From: ZC4RG30 sp964455685
GTDB taxonomy: Bacteria; Pseudomonadota; Gammaproteobacteria; Steroidobacterales; Steroidobacteraceae
DNA length: 53,560 nucleotides
NCBI GenBank assembly: GCA_964455685.1
Contig: CAYVZE010000007.1
Location: 1-53,560 of the forward strand
Reading direction: 5' to 3'
In this document: piece after piece, positions 1 through 6,596 of the stretch
Layout: each line of letters begins with the position of its first letter
Position numbering within the stretch: position 1 is the stretch's first letter
Made by a program: the position numbers and the translations under genes
Notes under the pieces: model-generated
What the model was told of the DNA's origin: nothing
Seen by the model: the letters and a program-made list of their open reading frames with translations, nothing else
Database searches by the model: none

Positions 1-2
1 CC

Positions 3-1415
3 GGCTTCTGGCTGTCGCTGCCCGAGCACCCCACCGGCGCCTTCGACGGCACCGAGGTCAGCAAGACCATCTGGCCGCGGCGCACCAGGCTCGGCATCTT
101 CAAGGGCAATGTGGCGCACTCGAACTACGACGGCTTCATGTTCGACCGCAACGCGGGCCCGGACGGCCGCTTCAGCGTCACCGGCAGCTCGCACATGCCC
201 AAGGAGAACCCGCAGGATCCCAACAGCCGCACGCTGGAGTCGTACTTCGAGGACCTGACGGCCTACAAGAACAGGAACGGCGGCGTGTGGGGCCGCGGCG
301 AGATGCACGTGTTCCGCAACCTGCGCGTGGCCGACAACGCCATCGGTTACACCCACGCCGCGGGCTCGGCCGGCCGCGATCCGTTCACTTCGCTGGTGGT
401 GGACTCGCTGTTCGTGGGCGAGACCGAGAACATCGGCAACCCGCGCACCCCGGAGGAGAAGTCGCAGGGCCGCAGCCTGCCCAAGCCGCAGATCCCGGAC
501 TTCCCGATCCGCGGCTACGAGTACTACGACTATCGCCACGACGTGGTGAACACCACCTTCGTCAACTACGCCGACAACCCGCACCGGCAGGCCGGCGCCC
601 TGTCCTACCTGCTGTACACCAGCGCGGGCGTGAGCACCGAGAACGCCATCGAGGGCGCCAGGTTCGTCAATGCCCGGCCGGTGCACTTCCCGAAGTTCGA
701 GCGCAAGTGGGGCAATGACCTCGGCACCATCGTGGCGTGGAAGACCGCGGTGATCCACGACCTGGACGGCTCGGTGGGCGGCATTCCCGACTCGTACATC
801 CTCATCCACGATGGCGAGTTCGACAGCATTGCCACTGACGATGAGGCCTGCGTGGTCAAGCGCGACTGGAACGCCGCGGTGTGCCGCGGCGACATCGGCC
901 GCCTGACCTTCGGCGGGGGGTTCCTCCCGCGCGCCGGTGGCGCCGGTCCCGGCGCGGGCCCGGGTGGCGCTGCCGCAGCCGCGGCCGGTGCGGCCGCCCC
1001 GGCGCCAGGCGCCGCGGCAGCACTGCCGGCGGTGACGCCGATCACCGTGCCGCCGGGCCGCCGCCAGCCCCAGCCGCCGGTGATCCTCAGCCGCAACGGC
1101 CGCGACTACGAGGTCACCCAGAGCACCATCCGCGCCGGCACCGAGATCCGCGTGACCACCGAGCGACCCACGCTGGCGCTGACGCTGAGCGAGCTGGACG
1201 CCGGCTCGTGGGTGATCTTCGAGCTGCCCGGTTTCACCAGCGCCGCTTCCGGCACCGAGGTGAAGAGCCTCGACGCCTTGCGCAGGTCCAGCGGCACGGC
1301 CTACTACAAGGGCAAGGACGCACTGTGGGTGAAGGTGGTGTCCAATGGCGTGGGCGCCACCGGCCCGCGCGGTACTGGTCCCGGCGCCGGCACCAGCGTG
1401 GAGGTCAGCAGGTAG
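3..1415 (+). CDS. CEMIP/TMEM2-like right-handed beta-helix protein, 5' end outside window
   Basis: The open frame runs in from the window edge, so the N-terminus (probably signal peptide and G8 domain) is missing. The visible part matches the C-terminal half of animal CEMIP (KIAA1199/HYBID) and TMEM2 block by block: GFW..PEHPTG, AHSNYDGF, AYKNRNGGVW, ADNAIGY, SLFVGE, FPIRG, HDLDGSV and a DW.AA.C motif appear in the same order. Those animal proteins are implicated in hyaluronan binding or depolymerisation, so a role on an extracellular polysaccharide is plausible here but not shown. A Gly/Ala/Pro-rich linker at about 930-1070 separates the helix from a final domain containing GSWVIFELPGF and a tyrosine/lysine-rich YYKGKDALW motif. 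It converges on the cytochrome gene at 1496, with a long perfect hairpin between them. Confidence 0.82.
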   Translation, partial: GFWLSLPEHPTGAFDGTEVSKTIWPRRTRLGIFKGNVAHSNYDGFMFDRNAGPDGRFSVTGSSHMPKENPQDPNSRTLESYFEDLTAYKNRNGGVWGRGEMHVFRNLRVADNAIGYTHAAGSAGRDPFTSLVVDSLFVGETENIGNPRTPEEKSQGRSLPKPQIPDFPIRGYEYYDYRHDVVNTTFVNYADNPHRQAGALSYLLYTSAGVSTENAIEGARFVNARPVHFPKFERKWGNDLGTIVAWKTAVIHDLDGSVGGIPDSYILIHDGEFDSIATDDEACVVKRDWNAAVCRGDIGRLTFGGGFLPRAGGAGPGAGPGGAAAAAAGAAAPAPGAAAALPAVTPITVPPGRRQPQPPVILSRNGRDYEVTQSTIRAGTEIRVTTERPTLALTLSELDAGSWVIFELPGFTSAASGTEVKSLDALRRSSGTAYYKGKDALWVKVVSNGVGATGPRGTGPGAGTSVEVSR

Positions 1416-1429
1416 CGCTCCACCACAGG

Positions 1430-1478
1430 CCCTGGAATGCACAAGCCCCGGTCGGACCGGGGCTTGTGCATTCCAGGG
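1430..1478. terminator. Perfect 23-bp inverted repeat between convergent genes
   Basis: Arms 1430-1452 and 1456-1478 are exact reverse complements around a 3-base loop (cgg). It begins 15 bases after the stop of the beta-helix gene and ends 17 bases before the end of the opposing cytochrome gene. There is no T-run on either side, so bidirectional termination or mRNA 3'-end protection is inferred from position and stem strength. Confidence 0.6.
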
Positions 1479-1495
1479 ACCTGGGACAGCGGCGC

Positions 1496-1888
1496 CTACT
1501 TCAGCGTCGCGAGGTAGGCGATCACGTCGGCGCGCTGCTGCGGGTCGGTGAGGATGCCGATCATGGCCGTGCCGGGCACCTTGGCGTTCGGGTCCTTCAG
1601 GAATTCGTCCAGCGTCTCGACCGTCCAGATCACGCCGTACTCCTTCAGCTTCTCGCTGGGACCCAGCAGGCTCTTGGTGGTGCCCGCCTGGCGGCCCAGC
1701 ACGCCGAACAGGCTGGGACCGACCTTGGCCGTGTCTTCCTTGGTCACGCCGTGGCAGGTCACGCAGGCACTGGCGGTGAACAGCTCCTTGCCCCTTTCAG
1801 GATCACCCTTGATGTCGCCGGCCATGGCGGAAGTCACGACCAGCAGGGCGGCCAGGGTGATCAGGCGGACGGATCGGATCGCGGACAT
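1496..1888 (-). CDS. Class I c-type cytochrome (cytochrome c2-like), periplasmic
   Basis: This 130-residue protein has a Sec signal peptide (residues 1-23, cleavage near AMAG), one haem-binding CVTCH motif at 42-46, and a PGTAM segment that supplies the likely distal ligand Met109. Size and spacing fit soluble monohaem class I cytochromes that shuttle electrons in the periplasm. It stands alone, divergent from TBDR 1 and convergent with the CEMIP-like gene, so its redox partner cannot be read from context. Confidence 0.85.
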   Translation of the reverse strand: MSAIRSVRLITLAALLVVTSAMAGDIKGDPERGKELFTASACVTCHGVTKEDTAKVGPSLFGVLGRQAGTTKSLLGPSEKLKEYGVIWTVETLDEFLKDPNAKVPGTAMIGILTDPQQRADVIAYLATLK

Positions 1889-2185
1889 CGACTTGGGCTC
1901 TCCCGAATACGGAGGGCGAAATCCCCCTCCCCAAAACCGGAAGCGATACTAACAAAGCGAACCTTGCTGGTAACTGAAGGCCGGTCGCCGCTGGCACGGC
2001 GGCATCCATCCGGGCCCCACCTCTGCGGCGGACCGGCAGCGCCGGGAATTCCGGCCCACTGCGGTCCGGAAAGCCCCATCTGCCAGCCTCCCCCCCCACC
2101 CCTCGGTTTGCGCGTATTTGCACGGCAGCACCTGCCTGGGGCAGGCTTTGGCGAAAACTTCGATCAACAGGAGTGGGAGGGGGTC
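1889..2185. other. Intergenic region between divergent cytochrome c and TBDR 1
   Basis: No gene is supported here. The region must hold the promoters of both divergent genes, but I see no convincing -35/-10 pair. The only clear signal is the ribosome-binding site of TBDR 1 (aggagtgggaggggg, about 2169-2183). Open frames crossing this stretch are read-through extensions or shadows. Confidence 0.5.
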
Positions 2186-5185
2186 ATGCTTCACCTCAAT
2201 GTCCGTTCGGTCGTTCGTTTGCTGGTGCTCTCGTCCGCGGGAGTGCTGGCCACCAGTGCAGCGCTTGCTGCCAGTCCGCCCGAACAGGACGAACTGCAGG
2301 AGGTCATCGTCACCGGTTCCCGTCTGGTCACCGGTTTCACCACGCCAACACCGGTCACGATCCTGGGCGCCGACCTGATCGAGGACCTGAACATCACCAA
2401 CATCGGCGCGGGCGCCAACCAGCTGCCCGCCTTCCGGGCCACCACAACGCCCACCACCAACGGCTGGGGCAGCTTCAACGTCGGCGCGCAGATCGTGAAC
2501 CTGCGCGGCCTGGGAGTGACGCGCAACCTGGTGCTGGTGGACGGCCGCCGCTTCGCGCCGGTCACGCGCGAGGGCACGGTGGACCTGAACCTGATTCCCA
2601 GCGGCCTGGTGCAGCGGATGGAGGTGGTCACGGGCGGCGCCTCGGCGGCCTATGGCTCCGATGCCATCGCCGGCGCGGTCAACGTGATCCTCGACAAGGA
2701 GCTCACCGGCATCAAGGCGCAGGCCGACTACGGCGTGACCGAGGAAGGCGACGGTGACAACTTCCACTTCGCGCTGGCCGGCGGTGCGCCCTTCGCCAAC
2801 GGGCGCGGCCACTTCATCCTCGGCGGCGAGTACTCCAAGCAGAACGGCATCGGCGACTGCTTCACCCGCAGCTGGTGCCAGCCCGGCGTGGTGGTGACCA
2901 ACACCGGCCCGGCGGCGGTCCCCGGCCTGCCCACGCTGTACCGCGTGCACGACAGCGGCGGCTTCATCGCCAACGAGCGCGGCGTGATCAACCTGCTGAA
3001 CAACCACGGCGGCCCCGGCGGCGCGGTGCTCGACGTGGGCGTGGCCACGGCCATCCGCAACCTGTACGGCACCGGCGCCATCAGCTTCGATGCCAACGGC
3101 AACCCCGTCCCCTATACGCTGGGCGCGCCCGCCTCGGGCACCACCACGGCAGGACCGGACGCCACCTCCAGCTTCACCACTGCGCAGCTGGAAGTGCCGG
3201 TGGAGCGCTACACCACCTACGGGCATGCATTCTTCGACTTCACCGACCGGCTGCAGGGCTTCATCGAGGCCTCGTTCGGCCACGTGAAGGGCACGGTGGA
3301 GCAGTCGCGCTACTTCGGCGCGCCGATCCCGATCTACGTCGACAACCCCTTCATCCCGGATGAGCTGCGCGCGCTGATGCCGCCGGCCTCGGACACGCCC
3401 AGCGGCGTGCGCCCGGCGCTGCCGAGCTTCAACCTGGCGGTGCTCGGCCAGCGGCGCGGCCTGTCGCTGTCCGAAGCGGACATGTTCCGCGTGACCACCG
3501 GCCTGAAGGCCCGGCTCAACGACAACTGGCGCGCCGACGGCTACTACCAGTTCGCGCACACCGACCGCTGGCAGCAGGTGGAGAACGCGATGGTCACGGG
3601 CGCCTCGCGCGTGATCAACCGCCCGGGCAGCGGCGGCCTGAGCAACCCGGATTCGCTGGCCTTCTGGAGCTGGGCGAACGACGCGGTGTACCACCCGGAC
3701 GACGCCGCGCTTCCGCCCGAACAGCGCCGCATCGTCTGCCGCGCCACCATCAGCCCCGACCCGGCGCTGCGCGCCGCGGCCGCAGGCTGCTCGCCGTTCA
3801 ATCCATTCGGCCTGCAGGCCAGTCCTGCTGCACTGGACTACGTGTACAGGACGCTGACCGAGGACATCCATATCGCGCAGCACGTGGTGGCCGCGAACCT
3901 GCAGGGTGAGCTGGCCCAGCTGTGGGCCGGCCCGCTGGCCGTGGCGGTAGGCGCCGAGTTCCGGCACGACTCCACCTCGCTGGACCACGACCCGCTGTCG
4001 AACTCGTTCGCGTACTTCCAGAACTTCGGCGCCGACTACAACGCCAGCCAGGACGTGGTCGAGGGCTACCTCGAGGCCGAGCTGCCGCTGCTGAAGGAAC
4101 AGCAGCTGGCGCATGCGCTGAACCTCAACGCGGCGATCCGCCGCACGCGCTACGACATCTCCGGCTTCGGCAGCTACAACCAGGCCCCTGCGTCGAACAA
4201 GTTCGACGCCACCACCTGGAAGGTCGGCCTGGTGTGGGAACCGGTGGACTGGATGCGCATGCGTGCCACCACCTCGCGCGACATCCGTGCGCCGAACTTC
4301 AATGAGCTGTTCCAGGCCAGCGCCAGCACCTTCACCTCGGTGGTGAACCGCTTCGTGGACGGCAACCCGTCGCAGTTCCCGGTGCAGCTGACCGGCGGCA
4401 ACCCCGAGCTCAAGCCGGAGATCGGCCGCACCTCGACCGTGGGCCTGGTGATGCAGCCGCGGTTCATCGAGGGCCTGAGCCTGTCGGCGGACTACTACCG
4501 GATCAAGGTGAATGGCTACATCGGCACGCCCGGCGGCGCGCAGCTCATCGTCGACCGCTGCGCACAGCTGAATGACCCGCTGCTGTGCCCGCTGGTGACA
4601 CTGGGCCCGGACCAGTCGCTTTCGGAGATCCGCAACGTCAACCTGAACCTGCAGTGGCTGAAGGTACGCGGACTGGACCTGGAGGCGGCCTACCGCCTGC
4701 CGCTGTCGCGCTTCGGCAGCCTGCCCGGCGACCTGAACTTCCGCCTGCTCGCCTCGCGCACCTTCGAGCTGGCCACCAACCTGTTCGACGTGGTCACCGA
4801 CCGTGCCGGCGAGACCGGTGGCCTGGGCGGCTCGCCCAAGTGGCTGGCCACGCTGAACACGGGCTATTCCAACGGCCGGTTCAGCACCACGCTGACCACG
4901 CGCTACATCCAGCACGGCAAGCTCAACGCGCAGTACTACGAGCCCGGCGAGACGCCGCCGGTGCCGGCCGCCAACATGATCAACAACAACCGGGTCGGCA
5001 GCGTCGTGTACTTCAACCTCAATGGCAGCCTGGGGCTCAACGACAGCACCTCGGTGTTCGTGCAGGTGAACAACCTGCTCGACCGCACGCCGCCGCTGGC
5101 GCCGCAGCTGCAGTACCCGAGCAACCCGGTGTACTTCGACCTGGTGGGACGCGCCTACCGGCTGGGCGTGCGGATCAGGCTGTAA
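2186..5185 (+). CDS. TonB-dependent outer-membrane receptor (TBDR 1)
   Basis: The 999-residue protein has a signal peptide (about residues 1-29), then the plug entry motif EVIVTGSR, a plug domain with VDGRRFAPV and GGASAAYGSDAIAG, and a long beta-barrel ending in the hydrophobic residue Leu. It should import a bulky ligand across the outer membrane using TonB energy. The frame is open far upstream, but the ATG at 2186 is right: it has a strong purine-rich ribosome-binding site and is immediately followed by the signal peptide. A rho-independent terminator follows at 5217. The ligand is unknown. The four TBDRs in this window differ enough in length to have different substrates. Confidence 0.92.
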   Translation: MLHLNVRSVVRLLVLSSAGVLATSAALAASPPEQDELQEVIVTGSRLVTGFTTPTPVTILGADLIEDLNITNIGAGANQLPAFRATTTPTTNGWGSFNVGAQIVNLRGLGVTRNLVLVDGRRFAPVTREGTVDLNLIPSGLVQRMEVVTGGASAAYGSDAIAGAVNVILDKELTGIKAQADYGVTEEGDGDNFHFALAGGAPFANGRGHFILGGEYSKQNGIGDCFTRSWCQPGVVVTNTGPAAVPGLPTLYRVHDSGGFIANERGVINLLNNHGGPGGAVLDVGVATAIRNLYGTGAISFDANGNPVPYTLGAPASGTTTAGPDATSSFTTAQLEVPVERYTTYGHAFFDFTDRLQGFIEASFGHVKGTVEQSRYFGAPIPIYVDNPFIPDELRALMPPASDTPSGVRPALPSFNLAVLGQRRGLSLSEADMFRVTTGLKARLNDNWRADGYYQFAHTDRWQQVENAMVTGASRVINRPGSGGLSNPDSLAFWSWANDAVYHPDDAALPPEQRRIVCRATISPDPALRAAAAGCSPFNPFGLQASPAALDYVYRTLTEDIHIAQHVVAANLQGELAQLWAGPLAVAVGAEFRHDSTSLDHDPLSNSFAYFQNFGADYNASQDVVEGYLEAELPLLKEQQLAHALNLNAAIRRTRYDISGFGSYNQAPASNKFDATTWKVGLVWEPVDWMRMRATTSRDIRAPNFNELFQASASTFTSVVNRFVDGNPSQFPVQLTGGNPELKPEIGRTSTVGLVMQPRFIEGLSLSADYYRIKVNGYIGTPGGAQLIVDRCAQLNDPLLCPLVTLGPDQSLSEIRNVNLNLQWLKVRGLDLEAAYRLPLSRFGSLPGDLNFRLLASRTFELATNLFDVVTDRAGETGGLGGSPKWLATLNTGYSNGRFSTTLTTRYIQHGKLNAQYYEPGETPPVPAANMINNNRVGSVVYFNLNGSLGLNDSTSVFVQVNNLLDRTPPLAPQLQYPSNPVYFDLVGRAYRLGVRIRL

Positions 5186-5216
5186 GCCCCAGGCCGCAGG
5201 CCCTGACGAGCCCTTC

Positions 5217-5254
5217 GGGCGACCTGCACTCCCGCAGGTCGCCCTTTTCATTTT
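5217..5254 (+). terminator. Rho-independent terminator of TBDR 1
   Basis: The 11-bp stem gggcgacctgc/gcaggtcgccc (5217-5227 and 5234-5244) with a 6-base loop is followed by ttttcatttt. It ends the TBDR 1 transcript and separates it from the DUF6152 operon. Confidence 0.85.
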
Positions 5255-5399
5255 CGGATATCGAAACTTTGGTTAGATGTGCAACGTCTGACAACATACC
5301 CATAATGTCTTTGTGTCGCCGTCCGCGGCGAACCTAGACTGCCCATCAACCGGAACCCGGCACGCACCGGGTACCTCGAATCCACGGGGGATTGACAAC

Positions 5400-5804
5400 A
5401 TGCAGATGCGCAACCGCGCCAGGCGCCTGTTCGTGCTGGGAGCCGCTGGCTTCCTGGCGACCGCCGCCCAGGCGCACCACTCCTTTGCGGTGTTCTTCGA
5501 CGACGATCAGGGAATCGTCAAGGTCGAGGGAACCGTCACCGAATTCGCCTTCCGCAACCCGCACGGCGTGATCCGTGTGGAGGTGGTCGAGAACGGCAAG
5601 AAGGTCGAATGGAAGGCCGAGACCAACTCGCCCTCCATCCTCGAGCGCCGCGGCTGGAAGCGCGACAGCCTCAAGCCGGGCGACAAGATCGTGCTGGAAG
5701 GCTGGCGCGCCCGCGACGGGTCCCGCTACATGCGCATGCGCAAGGTGACCATGGCCGACGGCACGCCCGTGGGCATTCCCTTCGAAACGCCGGTGGTCCA
5801 ATGA
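5400..5804 (+). CDS. DUF6152 family exported protein
   Basis: The protein has 134 residues with a signal peptide ending in AQA, then the family hallmarks HHSFAVFFD, a GTV.EF..RNPHG segment, W..E and LKPGDKIVLEGW. The function of DUF6152 is not known; it is a small periplasmic beta-rich domain often found near TBDRs. The ATG at 5400 is chosen because the signal peptide starts there; a second ATG lies two codons on. Its stop overlaps the next start (ATGA, 5801-5804), so the next gene is translationally coupled. Likely first gene of the three-gene unit 5400-9200. Confidence 0.8.
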   Translation: MQMRNRARRLFVLGAAGFLATAAQAHHSFAVFFDDDQGIVKVEGTVTEFAFRNPHGVIRVEVVENGKKVEWKAETNSPSILERRGWKRDSLKPGDKIVLEGWRARDGSRYMRMRKVTMADGTPVGIPFETPVVQ

Positions 5805-6574
5805 TCGGCGCCGCGCTGACTCGCAGGATCGCGGCCGCCGGTGCGCTGGCGCTGCTGCTGGCCGGTTGCGGCGGCTCCGCCTCCGCCCCGCAGGGGACCG
5901 CCGCGAATCACCCGGACTTCTCCGGCTTCTGGATGCTCGCCCGCACCATGGTCGAGGACGAACGGCTGAAGTCCAAGCTCTCGCCGGACGCGGTGATCCT
6001 GCAGGACTCGGGCGCGCCCGAGTACGGCCCCGGCGACTTCGGCGGCCTGAAGCTCACGCCCAAGGCGCAGGAGATCGCCAACGCGTGGAAGATCGAGGAT
6101 GACATGACGGTGTCCAACACCTGCCGCATCCCCTCGATCGTGTACGCCATGCAGGGCCCCTTCCCGATCGAGATCTTCCAGGGCAGCGACATGATGGTGC
6201 TGCGTCTGGAGTACTTCGACATGGCGCGGGTGATCTTCTTCGACGACCGCTTCGTGAAGGAAGAAGAAGCCCCGCACACCAAGGTGGGCTACTCCATCGC
6301 GCACTGGGAAGGCGACGAGCTGGTGGTGAAGACCACGAAGCTCAAGGAAGCCACCATCACCAACAACGGCCTGTTCCACAGCGAGCAGGTGAAGGTGACC
6401 GAGCGCTTCCGCCTCTCGGATGACGGCAAGCAGCTGCTGGCCACGCAGGAATTCGAGGATCCGGAGATGCTCGAGACCAAGGGTGCGCGCTTCATCACCT
6501 GGAACAAGGTGGAAGGCGACCACGTGCGTGCCTACGACTGCGACCCGGCGTTCGCGGAGAACTACGCCAACTAG
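5801..6574 (+). CDS. Lipoprotein of unknown function, DUF6152-associated
   Basis: The 257-residue precursor has a lipobox LAGC (Cys23) and, just after it, the motif HPDFSGFWM, which recurs in uncharacterised proteins encoded next to DUF6152 genes. The rest is soluble with no membrane segments and is rich in E/K. Start at 5801 follows from the 4-base ATGA overlap with the DUF6152 gene and from the lipoprotein signal. It should sit in the outer or inner membrane facing the periplasm. I do not recognise an enzymatic motif. Its position between DUF6152 and a secreted hydrolase suggests a shared extracytoplasmic task. Confidence 0.7.
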   Translation: MIGAALTRRIAAAGALALLLAGCGGSASAPQGTAANHPDFSGFWMLARTMVEDERLKSKLSPDAVILQDSGAPEYGPGDFGGLKLTPKAQEIANAWKIEDDMTVSNTCRIPSIVYAMQGPFPIEIFQGSDMMVLRLEYFDMARVIFFDDRFVKEEEAPHTKVGYSIAHWEGDELVVKTTKLKEATITNNGLFHSEQVKVTERFRLSDDGKQLLATQEFEDPEMLETKGARFITWNKVEGDHVRAYDCDPAFAENYAN

Positions 6575-6596
6575 CTGACTGGCATGGGAGAGGGGC

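Noticed and set aside
881..2185. N-terminal extension joining the CEMIP-like region to TBDR 1 in one open frame
   Set aside because: It overlaps the real beta-helix and cytochrome genes; the signal peptide and ribosome-binding site place the TBDR 1 start at 2186.
1949..5251. Very long open frame on the minus strand opposite TBDR 1
   Set aside because: It is a GC-rich shadow: low-complexity Arg/Ala/Val/Gly-rich translation, no signal or domain, and the plus strand carries a clear TBDR.
5286..5402. Two TGACAACAT copies (5288 and 5392 areas) as further operator sites
   Set aside because: They are half-sites only, without the symmetrical partner, and the second overlaps the start codon of the DUF6152 gene.
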